A stretch of 64,000 nt of DNA from Xylaria sp. FL1777 (taxonomy: Eukaryota > Ascomycota > Sordariomycetes > Xylariales > Xylariaceae): assembly GCA_022578965.1 (NCBI GenBank), contig MU400582.1:1-64000 (forward strand), written 5' to 3'. Each line of letters begins with the position of its first letter. Positions within the stretch are counted from its first letter, which is position 1. The notes beneath the pieces are model-generated. The model saw only the letters and a program-made list of their open reading frames with translations, had not been told where the DNA came from and searched no databases. Of the stretch, positions 52,548-64,000 are shown piece after piece. The position numbers and the translations under genes are program-made.

Positions 52548-52740
52548 TATTATAAGAGGTATAAAGCATTAAAGGTTAAGTACAATAGTTAATATATCTT
52601 TAGTTTTATAGTAAGTATTTAATAAGACTAAAGCTTGAAAAAAAAAGGAAACTCTTATAAAATAGGTATAAAAAAAATATCTTATATATATATATAACCT
52701 GTGACATGTGCTAAAGTACTTAAGTAGCTTAGTTATAACA
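52548..52740 (-). repeat. 5' LTR of A3
   Basis: This 193-bp LTR ends AGTTATAACA, so the CA terminus is preserved. The duplication TTATG follows directly. Confidence 0.95.
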
Positions 52741-54800
52741 TTATGCATTTAAAAAAAAAATAAATAAAAAACAGCGTTTTATATATGCTATAGCTACTAT
52801 AAATTTCTAGTTATACTTATAAATTTATTAAATGCTTTTGCTACTTTTTAAAATTACATATAAAAAGCATTTAATAATGTAATAAATATATTTTGCATTA
52901 TATATTTTAATAATATGCTTATTTTTTTCTTAAATAAAAATTCTTATATAAAACATGTTTAAAATATTATTAAAAAGCTATAAAAAGCAAAACTATACGT
53001 TAAGCTATTTAAGTACTAATTTTATTAAAAAAAATTAAATTCTTAAGTTATATTATTTTTAGCTAAAAAATCAAAATAAACTTTTTATATATAAACATTA
53101 TTTAGCAATAGTTTATACTAAATATTTATTAAGCGTTATAATAATTTTTAAAGTTTTATAACTTTTATTGCTGTTTTATAAATAAGTATTTTTATATTGT
53201 TACGCTTTTATTTAAGTATTTAAAAAAAAACGTAATAAAAACAAAAAAAAGTTAAATTTTTTTAAATAGTTTTAAAAAAAAGGCTTTTAAAAACCTTTAA
53301 AATATATTTAAGCAAGCTATTTTTTTTATATATTTTAACCTCAAAAAACAAATATTACTAAAAACTAATTCCTTTAAAATAACCGTTACAAAAAATCTAT
53401 TTTAGCAAAATAATTAAAGCATTTTTAAATTAATTACGTTTTATTTTTAAAAATTATCTAAAAAAAAAATGTAATATAATATGTTTAACTAAAAAATACT
53501 TATAATAATAAATTATTTTAAGCATTAGCAATATTATTTATAAAAAAGCAATTTATTAGTTAAAATATTAATTAACTATATTAACTTTTAAGCGTTTATA
53601 AAAACGCTAAAGCTTAATAAAAAGCAAGCTTATTAATGTTTATTATTAGCTTTTTTAAATTTTATTATTAAATATTAAGCAAGTAAAAAAAACAAAGCTA
53701 ATTTTCTTTTATGCTGTTTTAATTATATAGCTATTTTACTTAATAATATTAACATTTTTTTAACGTTAAAAAAAAAAGTTGCAGTAGTATAACAAATTAA
53801 AGTTTTTAATTTATATTTTAGTGCTTAAGCTAAAGCTTTATATTTTAAAGCTATATTTGCTAAAAAAGCTTTTTTTATTTAAGCAATTATATGTTTGCAT
53901 GCATAAATAGCTATAAGCTTAAAAAAATTAAAAAATTTAAAAGCTTTTAAAAAGCTAAAAAACCTTATTTAAAAAGTTTAAAAAAAAAACCCTAAATGTT
54001 ATATAATTATAAAGCAATTAAAAGCAAAAAAGCTTATAAATCTTTAATAATTAATAAAAAAATCTTTAGTTTACTATAAAAACAAAATTTATATTTTTTT
54101 TAAAAAAGCTATACATTTTTAATTTATTAAGTTATATTATAATAATTTATTAACTAAACATTTTAGCTAAAGCTACACTTTAAAACTACTATAATAAAAG
54201 TTTTATTAAAGCAATATAAAACTAAATGTTAAAAAATATATATAAAGCTATATAATTTGCTTTAAAACTAAAATAAAACATTACTAAAAATATAGCAAAC
54301 TTAATGCTTTATTAATACTTAATAAACTTATGCAAAAGTTATTTATAAACTTTATTATAAGTTTATTAAAAACTTTTTATAAAAAAAAACTAATTAATGC
54401 TATTTTTATTATTATAAATAAATTTATTAAGCTTATATATTTATTTTTAGTTAATACTACTATAACTTTAGTTAAGCTAGCAGTTTTATTTTATTATAAA
54501 ATTAAATGCATTTATAATAGCTTAAAAAGCATTATTTTTAATAGAAGTTTTATTTTTATTAGCTAATTTTAGTTTAATTTATGTTATTATTTAAAAGTTA
54601 AACAAAAGCTTTTAGTAATATTTTATTTTAAAACTAATAAACAAACAAAACAAATAAACTAAATAATTAAAAGCTATTTTAAATATTTTATAAATAATAA
54701 GCAAACTAATTAGCTTTAACTTTTATTTTAAGCTTTTTTTGCTATAAATTTTGCTATTAATTTTATAACTAAATAATTACTTTTTAAAGCTTTATATAAT
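52741..54800 (+). pseudogene. RT C-terminal part, RNase H zone and integrase of A-rev pol
   Basis: RT resumes after A3. The plus strand reads CIIYFNNMLIF for CVVYLDDMLIF; both catalytic Asp codons are AAT at 52909-52914. Integrase starts about 54330, with a stop-free run to 54566. INFIISLL stands for the MDFITGLP block (first catalytic Asp to Asn, 54348-54350). NAIFIIINKF stands for DAIFVIVDRF. LKSIIFNRSFIFIS stands for PKSIVSDRGSVFTS (second Asp to Asn, 54540-54542). At 54633-54653, in the same frame, TNKQTKQ stands for TDGQTER. The third catalytic residue, Glu, appears as Lys in the following IIKSYF. This gives the Ty3/Gypsy order RT then IN. No active protein is possible. Confidence 0.92.
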
Positions 54801-57395
54801 TATATGCTAAAATTTTGTTTGTTTATTAAAAATAACTTTACATTAAAAAAAATTCTAGCTATATAAAAACGTTTTAATAAATTATAAACTATTAAAAACA
54901 TAATAACAAAGCAATAGCAAATTATAACTAATAAATATATAAAACATTATAATAATAAATATAAACTTATAACTTTTAAAACTAAAAACTTAATAATATT
55001 ATTAATAAAAAATATTAAGTTTAAAAATAAAAAGTTAGCACTTAAGTTTATTAAACCTTTTTAAATTTTTTTTATAGTTAATTTATAAGTATATTATATT
55101 AGTTTTTTAAAATAATATAGCTGCTTTTATTTCGTTTTTTTAATTTAGTTGTTTAAGCTTTAAAAAGCTAAACATAAGTATAGTTTACTTATATTAAACC
55201 TTAAAAATAAGTTAAAAAAATAAAAAGTTAAAAATATAATAAATAAAATAACTTATAATAAAAAAAAATATTATTTTATTAAATAAAAAAGCTAGCTAAC
55301 TAAATATAATTAATAAGTACTTATTATTAATATTATAGCTTTTAAAGCAATTAAAAACTTTAAAAAGCGCTTAAATTACAAAAAAAAAGCAAAATTATTA
55401 AGCTAACAAAATAGTACTAATTTATTATTAATTTAGCTATAAACTAAAGCTTAATTACGTTATATATACTAATTAATTATTTTTTTGTTTTTAATTATAT
55501 AATAAAAATTATACTTATTGCTTTAAGTTTTAAAATACTTGTGCTTTATTAATAAGCTATATATAAAAACGCTATAAATAAGTTATAATATTTTTATAAA
55601 AAAGCCTTAAAATATTAATTATTAAACTTTAAAACATTTTTATAATAAAAAAAGCTAACGAAATATTTTTATTTATGTTTATTAATAATAATAAATATAG
55701 CTTTATATATATTTTTTTTAAAAAAAATAAAAGTAGCTTTTTAGATTATATATTTATAATTTATAATTTGCACTTTAAGTATAATTAAATAAGCATATTA
55801 CTAGCATTAAAAATAGTTTTAATTCTGTTAAAAAATTTTATAAAATTAGTTTAAATAAAGCTATTTATAGCGCTTATATAAAAAAGCTTAATAGCTTAAT
55901 AAACTAAAGATTTATGCTTTATTATTAAATGCTTATATTTAGCATAATATTTTTATATTATTAATTATTAACTAAACTTTATACGAAATAAAAACAAAAC
56001 AACTTATTTTTATGTTGCTAATTTTGCTAATTAATTAAAACTAAGCTTTATAAATTAACAAAAAATATAAAAATACTTTTAAAAAACAAAACTATATAAC
56101 TATAAAGTTAATATAATAATTGTTTGAAGTTTTTTAAATAATAGTACAATTTTTATTTATAATAACTTTTTTATAATTATTTTTTTAAAAAACAAAAAAA
56201 TAAACAAACTAGTTTAATAATTCTTAAATATATATTATATTAAAATATAACATAACAAATAGCTAACTTATTAATAAAACTAATTTAAAATAAATATAAA
56301 TTAATTTATAAGCTTATATAAAATATAGCTATTTATATAGCTTATATAAGCTATTACTTTTAAATCTTTAAATTTGTAAACTATATTTAAAAGCAAGCTA
56401 TTTTTTAGCTAAAATGCTTTTTTAAAACGCTTAAAACAAAACTAACATATTAATAAACTACTTAAAACTATTGCTTTTTTAATAGTTTTATATTTTTTAT
56501 TTTTAGCTTTAGTAGTTTATTTATAACGTTTATAAATAAAAATTACTATAAAAACAAACTAACGTTTAGCTAGCATAAAAACTTTAATATTTATATTAAA
56601 ATCAAATTTATTTTTTAAGTTGTTTATATTAAAATTACATAAATTACTATTAAAATTTTTATTAAGATTTATAAAGTTAAAATTATTTTTATTTTTATTT
56701 TTATTTTCTTTTTTATAACTAATAAAAAGCTTAATAATGTTTAAATTTTTATTAAAATTAAAGCTATTTTAAAAAAAAAGCAAACAACTAAAGTTTTTAT
56801 TTTTATTACTAAAGTTATTAAACTTTTAGCAAAAAAGTTTATTAAAGTTTTATTTTATAATAAAATCAAACTTATTTCTAAATAAATTTAAGCATAAAAC
56901 AAGTTGCAATAATTTTTTGCGTTTATATTTATAACTATAGTTTTAACTGCAATTATATTTACGTATATTACTTTTAACTACTATAAATTTAAGTAGCATA
57001 ATTATAATATAAATAATAATTAAAAAAAAAAAAAAATATAAAATAAGTATAAAATTAGCAGTAATAAAGTAAATAGCTAAAACTAAATATTTAGCAGCAG
57101 CTAAAAAAAAAAAATAAAATAAAAAAAAATAAAAAAACATATAGCAATAAAAATATAAGCATAAGTTTTGCTATAAATATAACATAAAACAAACATAACT
57201 TAATACATAAACATAAGCATAAATATATAAATACTTTAACTATTATACTACATAAGTATTTTATTTAACATATTATATTTATACTTAATTGCTTTATATT
57301 ACTTTATTTTACTATTTATACTTAAGATTAATTATTTTAATTAATTTTACTTATATATAAGTTAAAAACAACTTAATTAAAAAAAGAAAAATAGT

Positions 57396-57588
57396 TATTA
57401 TAACTAAGCTACTTAAGTACTTTAGTATATATTACATGTTATATATATATATAAAATATCTTTTTTATACTTATTTCATAAAAGTTTCCTCCTTTTTTCA
57501 AGCTTTAGTTTTATTAAATACCTATTATAAAACTAGAGATATATTAACTATTATATTTAACCTTTAATGCTTTATACCTCCTGTAATA
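57396..57588 (+). repeat. 3' LTR of A-rev
   Basis: This 193-bp LTR starts TATTATAACTAAGC and ends CCTCCTGTAATA. The purine-rich tract AATTAAAAAAAGAAAAATAG precedes it on plus, as expected for a polypurine tract. Confidence 0.95.
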
Positions 57589-57593
57589 ATAAT

Positions 57594-58471
57594 AATAGGC
57601 AAGCAATAAAAACTATTAAAGCTAAATTTATAAATTTTACTAGTTTAATAAAAATATAATTAAATAGTTTAATAATTTATATATTTTAATTAATAAATTA
57701 AAAAAAAGCTTTTAGAAAATTTAGCTAAAAATAAAAAAGTAAACTACTTAAGAATATTTGCTACTTTTAATATTAAAATATATAAAAAACATAAAATTAC
57801 TTTTTTATATAATTTTTGCTAGTTTGCTTTTTTAAATATTTTTTTGCTTAATTAGCTAAAAGTTATTTATAAAAGTAATTAAAAGTATTATATGCTATAT
57901 GTTATATTTATAGCAGTAATAAACTAACATAAAGCAAAAAAAATTAAAGCTGCTTTTTAATAGCTTAGAATTTACTGTAATAATTTTTTTAAGCTATTAT
58001 TTAAAATGTAAAAAAATCTTAATAAATATTTATTAAAAGATTAATTTAAAAAAAACGCTATTTAAAAAATTATAGCGTTAAAACAGCTTAAAATAATAAA
58101 AGTTATTTTATATGCAAAAGCTAAATATAACTTTTTACTTTTAAAGTAAATATTTATTTATAAATTTAATAAAAAAAGCTATTTTTAAGTTTATAAGTTT
58201 TAAATAATAATTTAAAAAAATTTTTAATATAATAAAACGTTTTAATTAATTTATATTATTATATTTATAGTAAAGATTTTTTAGCTTATAATAGCTATAA
58301 TTATATAGTTTAATTTAAAAATTAAATAATTTAATATTATTAGTGCATTTTTAAATATGTTTAAAAAAAAAACAGCTAATAATATATAAATTATTAAAAA
58401 GCTTTAAAAATAAAAATAATATAGCTTTATTAAAAAAGCTTTATATAAACTTAAAAATTTATTATTATTAT
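57594..58471. other. AT-rich, RIP-degraded sequence right of A-rev
   Basis: It continues the pre-insertion sequence of 14391-17266 and 32136-32881. No terminal repeat, domain or gene is visible. Confidence 0.55.
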
Positions 58472-58735
58472 TGTTGAATAAGCTTTATACGATTGTATGT
58501 TTAACATATATATGCTAAAACAAAGTACAATAATCTTTATATTATAAGCTGTTTATATTTTATATGTTTAAAAAAAGAAAAAGTTCGTACAAAGCAAAAG
58601 TTCTTCTTTATATGTAAGAACTTTGCTAGCATATAAGCTAAGCTAATACTAAGATTACTTTAGTTTATGTAATAGCTTTTGCATAAAGTAGTTTTTGTAC
58701 AAAACTTATTGTATATATTATATATAGGAGTTACA
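58472..58735. repeat. Possible LTR of another retrotransposon running off the window
   Basis: At 58472 the sequence texture changes and many TTGTAC/GTACAA words appear. The block starts TGTTGAATAAG and ends GGAGTTACA, a TG...CA pair 264 bp apart. It includes a hairpin with AAAGTTC and GAACTTT arms. The partner LTR would lie outside the window, so neither length nor target duplication can be confirmed. Confidence 0.3.
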
Positions 58736-61700
58736 ATTAATAATTAGTTATTTTAATACTAGCTACTTTTTTTTTAGTTATAATTTCTTTTGTATAATGC
58801 TATTTAAAAGAAATAAAAAAAAATAGTTCTGTAAGAAATTAAACATTTAGTACTTTAGTTTTTGCAAAAAAAAGGTTGTTTATATGTTTGCTTTTTTTGA
58901 ACTTTATAGTTATATAAAGCTTAGTTTTAAAAGTAGTTGTTTTTTAAGTAAAGCACTTAAACTTTTATGTAGTTTAATTATTGTTAGCATAATTAAAGTT
59001 CTTTATTTTTATTGTTATATAGCTAACTAATGTTAGCTAATAATATAAAGTAAAGTATTAGCAGTAAATAATTTATACTAAGGTTAATTAAAGGTTTTTT
59101 TTTTGTATAGCAGTAAGTTTAGTAATATACTAAAATATAAAAGCTAGGCTTCGTTTATAAAAAAAGCCCAAATTTTGCAGTGCTTTTTATTGCTTTTATA
59201 TTTTTAGACTTTTTACTTTGTATAGCTATTTATTTTGCTATTAGCTGCTTTATATGCATATATACATACTTATAACAGCTTTACACTTAGTTATTTTTAT
59301 ATATATACTTATATATATATATATATATACTTATATAATAGCTGCTTTATTATAATATAACATTAATAGTTGCTAGCTTTATATTATAAGCTAAAACGGT
59401 AGTTATAACGTTATATAACTACTAACTAATAATTTTAGTAATTAACTGTTTTTTTAGTTGCTATATATAAATATATATATTTGTTTTTTTTTTATACGGC
59501 TTATTGTTTAAGTAGTTTATTAATAATTATTTATTATACAAAAAGTAATAAGTTCTAAGTTATATTAATGCTTTTAGTTAATATTAAGGTATAAATTTTA
59601 TATAATGCTTTAATTGCTTTTATTATAGCTTAAATAATTTGTTATAAAAGCTACTTTTATGTAGTACTTATTTAATTGCATAGCATTATAGTTACTTTAT
59701 GTAGCTAAAATGTTTATATAAATTATAAAAGCTTTTTATTTTAAGGTTGCTAATAAATAGTAAAATTTTAAAGTAATACATATATTATATGCGTTTAATA
59801 ATTATATAGTGCTTATTATAATTATTATACTTAAATAAATAAAAAAAGGTTAAGTATTATATAGTAATTTAATAAAAAAAGTAAAAAAGAAGTATTAAGC
59901 ACTTATATATAGCTTAAAAAATAGTTATATAGAAAAAAATATAAGATTTGCAATATTTTATAGTTTTTAGTGTTTTTTTTAAAATTAAATATATTTGCTT
60001 GTAGCTTTTTTATTTATTATATAATTATTATAACGATTTTTGTACAAAAGTATTCTTTTAACTTTTTTTTTTAATTTGTTTATACAAAGGTTGTTTTTAC
60101 TTTTTTTTTATAAATGCTTTTATTTGTACGGTTAGCTAATTTATAAATACTAGGGTTTTTAACGCTTAGTTTAATGTTTTTTTTATAAACGTGTTAGCTA
60201 GATTATTTTTGCTATTAATTCATTATATTTTAAAGATTTTTCTTTTTTTGTACGATTTTTTAAGTAATATAATATTAATTATAAGGCGTTTTTTTTAAGT
60301 AGTTTTTAGCTTTATTAAATAATTATACAATAATTTTAAGTTTAAACATAATATAGCAAAAATTAAAGGTATTTTTAGTATAGCTATAATTTTTTAAAGC
60401 ATTATATAAAAGGCTATAACATTATTAAAACTATTTATTATGCTATATAATTTATTAGCTAGTATACTTTGTGTTATTTACTTATATTTGCTAAAGTTTT
60501 AATATATAATGTTTTTTTTAATTTTAAAAGCTAGGTTTTTTTTTATATAGTGCTTTATTATAAATATAATAATAAATCTAAGTTATAAAGTTATATTAGT
60601 ATTATTTATAAATAAACTGTTTATAAAAATAAACAGTTTTATATAGCTTAAATCTAAAAATATAAACATTAATTTGCAGTTATAATTATTTATTTGCTAC
60701 TTAATTTTATAGTTTAAATTCTTAATATTTGTTAGTGCTAAATTAATTACTTAAGTAATAGCTGCAAGGTTATATATAGCTTTTAATTAGCAAATGCTAT
60801 TTATATAAGCGTTATATATACGTTAAAAAACATATTGCTATATAGCATTTTTTATACAAAAGTTAATTAAAGCTAGTTAGTTTGCTTAGCTTTTTTATAT
60901 AAATATTATATTTTTTTTATATAAAAAAATAATTTAACTATTATTAAATTTAATAAAGTAATTTTGTTATAAAGTTTTTTTTAGCTTTATATAAAACTTT
61001 GCTTTATATAATTTACGTTTATTTTTCGCTAAAAATTTAAGTATAGCAAAGCTAAATATATTATTTATTTATAAACCTATAATGCTAAATTTATATAAAG
61101 GTTTTAATATAAATAATAAACATAAGTTATACATAAAAACTACTATATTAAGTTTTTTATAGTAATATTAGTAGTAAGTTTTAAACTAATATAGCTTTAA
61201 TTTAGCTAAGCTATATAATAATTATATAATTTATATAATTATTTTTTTAAAATATTTTAAAATAAGTTTAAAAAATAATTATACAAAGATTTTTTATATA
61301 AGCTTGTTTTTTAATTATATATATACTTATATAATATTTTAAAGCTTACTTAAAGCGTTAAAGTTTTAAATTAATAAAAAGCTTAAAGCTAATAATAACT
61401 ATTAGCTTATTTATTAAATTATTAGTAATTAAGTTAATATAGTTTTTTTTTTTGTATTATTATAGCTTTATATAACTAATTTAAACTTTTTGTATAGCTT
61501 AGTTGTTTTTTTTTTTGATTTTTTATACAAAGCAAAACTTAAAAATTTAAGTGTTATTATGTTTGTTTAAATTATATTTTATAAACTAAAAAACATTTTA
61601 TATAATAAAGTTATTAATTTTTATAGCGTTTAATTTTTTAAACAAAGCGCTAAAAGTGCTAATAATGCTATTTTTATATAACTTTACTGCTAAAGCGTAG

Positions 61701-64000
61701 TTTTGTTTTTTTTTTAAAGTTAAAAACAAGTTACTAATGTTTTGCATAAACGCTATAAAGAAGTTTTTAGCTTTTTTAAGTTTTTTGCGTTTTTTTTGTA
61801 TAGCTAGTTTTATAGCTAATTTTATAGCAGTTATATTTTTTTTTTTATTATTTGCTAAAGTATATTTAGTTATATAGTAATATAGCTTAACTTATGTTTA
61901 TTTAAAGCAAATTAAGCTGTTTATAAAATTAATAATTATGTTAAGTTTTTTAATTAATTATATTTTATACGGTTTTTTTTAGCTTTGCTTTTTATGTTAT
62001 ATAAGGACTTTATTATATAAAAATAAAAATAATATTTTATATAAAGCTAGCTTATTACGTTTATAAATTATATAGCTAATTTTAATTTTTGTTTGTTTTT
62101 TATAAAGCATTTTTATAGCTTTTTTAACTGCTTTAGCTTTTTGTACAATATTTAACAAAAAAAAAAAGTCTTAATTAACTTTTAAATATGCTTTAAATAT
62201 AAAAAGCGTTAAAACTAAGCTATTAAGCTTTGCAGTATTATTTAAAGCTTTAATTATTATTTATAAAATTAATTTATTTTTTATATAATAATTTAGTTTA
62301 GCTTTTAGTATATTATACGTATAATAAAAAAGTTTATATGCTTTTTTTATTTTGCTAATAGCTTAATAAGCTTTAATAAATATTTTTTAGTACTTTATAT
62401 TTATAATTTTAGTTTAGTTTTAAAATTCTTTAAATAAAAAGTTTATACTAAAGTTATATATAATATAGTTTAAAAGTTTTTAATATATATTAATTTAGCA
62501 CTTATATAAAGCTTTTTAAGCATTTTATATAAATATAAATTTTAAAAATATAGCTGCTTAAAATAATATAGCTATATTAATTATATATAAAACCTGCTTA
62601 TTATTTATTTATATAGCATTAATTATAACTTTATAATTAAAATTGCAGTTATTTTTAATTATAAACTTAAAACAATAAAATATTTAATTATATAACTAGC
62701 AATAATAGCAAAACTTTTAGATTTTTTTTAAAGTAAAACAATTAATATTATAGCTTATATAATTAAGCATATTATATAGTTTTTTTATATAAAAATATTT
62801 AAAGCGTTTATAAAGCTTTTAAAGTTTTATTTTTATAAAATATAAATTTGCTTTATATAAGCTAGTATTAAAAAACAAATATTTTTATTTTTATATAATA
62901 AGAATAATTTTTTTGTTTTGTTATATAATAATGTTTTTTGTATTATTAAAGTATGCTTTTAAGCAGTTAGCGTTTTTTAATAAAAATAAAAAAGAAATAA
63001 AAATATTTAAAATATAATATATAGTTATATTAAAAGCGTTTTTTATTTATATAATGCTTATAGCACTTATAGTATTATTTTTGCTAAAACAAATATAAAT
63101 GCTATTTAAGGTTTAATTAACTTTTATATAAAAATATATTTAAAAGTATGCTTTTAATTAAGCTTTTTTTACTATTAAATAATTAAAAGCGCTAATATTT
63201 TATAGTTTACTTTAATAATTTATATAATAATAATTGCTTAATATAAACTAATTATATAGTACTATTGTTTTATAGTTTTAAATATTTTTTTTTGTTATAT
63301 AATAAAAAAATGTGCTATTTATTAAATATTAAATAGTTTAATTACTAAATTTTTTATTAATATTTTTAGTATTATTGTTTAACTTTAAATATTTTTTATA
63401 TTTTGTTATATATAAAAAGAATTTTTTTAAAGTAAGTTTTTAGCTATAAATTATTTTGTGCAAATTAAAGAATATGTTTTTTATATAAGCTTTTTTTTAA
63501 AAAATATAGCATATTAATTAGCAGCTTTTTTTTTAATAAATAAAGCATTTTTTGTTTATATAAAAGTTTTAGTTTTTTTAGTTATAGCTTTAAAAGTAGC
63601 TTAGCTATTTAATTATTTAATTTAATAACTTTAATATAAATTTAAATTGTTAGTTTTTTATATAGCTATAATTATATTTTTAGTTTATAAAGTATAACTT
63701 ATTGTTTTTTTATATAAAAGTTTTTATTATACTGTTTAATATTATATATAAGCATACTTATAAGTTAGCAAAAAATCTTTTGCATATAAGTTTTTAAAAA
63801 ATTAACGTTATAGCTAACTTTAATATACTTTAATATATTTATATAATGTTTATACTTAATTAAATTTTGCTTTAATAGCTAGCATTAAGCGTTTATTATA
63901 TTTTTTTAAGCTTGTTAAATATTAATTTAAGTATTTTATATAAAGCTAAGCTTAAGTTATTTTTTTTTATTTATATAAAAAAAACTATAGTTTAATTAGC
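58736..64000. other. AT-rich RIP-degraded sequence, probably interior of an unidentified element
   Basis: T-rich on plus, with frequent TTGTAC, TATATA and TTATATAA words that distinguish it from families A and B. No reverse transcriptase, integrase or transposase motif could be read with confidence on either strand. No terminal repeat is seen before the window ends. Confidence 0.4.

Larger units (their letters stand above)
45056..52740 (-). mobile_element. Ty3/Gypsy retrotransposon family A copy A3, nested inside A-rev
   Basis: LTRs lie at 45056-45248 and 52548-52740, both 193 bp. The 5-bp duplication TTATG lies at 45051-45055 and 52741-52745, and A-rev continues exactly across it. The element is 7685 bp, 172 bp shorter than A1 without its insertion, because of a deletion with its junction near 50735 (A1 equivalent about 7750-7922). 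The coding strand is minus; the YFNN box is at 49735-49746 and integrase at about 48320-47870. It keeps more G and C than the other copies, especially at 50.4-50.8 kb, consistent with being the youngest A insertion or less thoroughly mutated. Confidence 0.95.
32887..57588 (+). mobile_element. Ty3/Gypsy retrotransposon family A copy A-rev, split by D, B and A3
   Basis: The outer LTRs (32887-34504, interrupted; 57396-57588) are bracketed by a perfect duplication ATAAT (32882-32886 and 57589-57593). This copy is inverted relative to A1, A2 and A3, and its coding strand is plus. Removing D, B and A3 with their duplications leaves about 7.85 kb. A purine-rich tract lies just before the right (3') LTR. 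The internal order is left LTR, Ala/Lys/Ile-rich gag zone (about 35.7-36.3 kb on plus), RT (44.8-45.05 and 52.74-53.0 kb), integrase (54.33-54.8 kb), and an unassigned 3' part up to 57.39 kb. Confidence 0.95.

Noticed and set aside
1..64000. CRISPR arrays, tRNA or rRNA genes, telomere repeats, biosynthetic cluster
   Set aside because: No regularly spaced repeats, no cloverleaf-like conserved tRNA boxes, no rRNA stretches and no telomeric arrays were seen on either strand. The only intact gene is the nitroreductase, so there is no cluster.

Overview
The window is almost entirely an extremely A+T-rich block from a filamentous ascomycete genome (inference), with the signature of repeat-induced point mutation (RIP). 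CpA/TpG sites are almost everywhere TpA, the surviving G and C sit mainly in AGCT/GCTT contexts, and every differing position in one pair of 48-bp terminal repeats is a transition. I see no tRNA, rRNA, CRISPR or bacterial-type operon.

Most of the sequence resolves into dead transposons with exact borders. Family A is a Ty3/Gypsy LTR retrotransposon of about 7.86 kb with LTRs of about 193 bp (TG...CA) and 5-bp target duplications. It has four copies: A1 (1545-9923, minus), A2 (17272-32130, minus), A-rev (32887-57588, plus) and A3 (45056-52740, minus, nested in A-rev). Family B is a second Ty3/Gypsy element with 517-bp LTRs: a full copy (36978-44709, minus) nested in A-rev, and a solo LTR (3627-4143) nested in A1. 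A2 also carries a LINE (C, 21764-26900, plus) and a 1862-bp Tc1/mariner-type DNA transposon (E, 27138-28999). A 1.4-kb unidentified insertion (D, 32952-34360) lies in the left LTR of A-rev. Superfamilies were assigned from decayed but readable reverse transcriptase and integrase motifs in which catalytic Asp has become Asn.

The one normal-composition island is about 11.93-14.39 kb. It holds an apparently intact, intronless NfsA-type flavin nitroreductase gene (12786-13649, plus). A short minus-strand ORF (13730-14191), probably a truncated remnant of a large ascomycete KH-like/RING-IBR protein, faces it tail to tail. An 850-bp upstream region with a TATA-like site precedes the nitroreductase.

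The remaining AT-rich sequence (1-1539, 9929-11930, 14391-17266, 32136-32881, 57594-64000) is unassigned. The 14.4-17.3, 32.1-32.9 and 57.6-58.5 kb pieces were contiguous before A2 and A-rev inserted. At 58472 the texture changes and a possible LTR of another element, running off the right end, begins.

Apart from the nitroreductase, nothing here looks functional. The main interest is the layered insertion history, the clustering of four insertions in one 0.7-kb segment of family A, the unidentified insertion D, and a bacterial-type enzyme gene surviving inside a RIP-degraded block.
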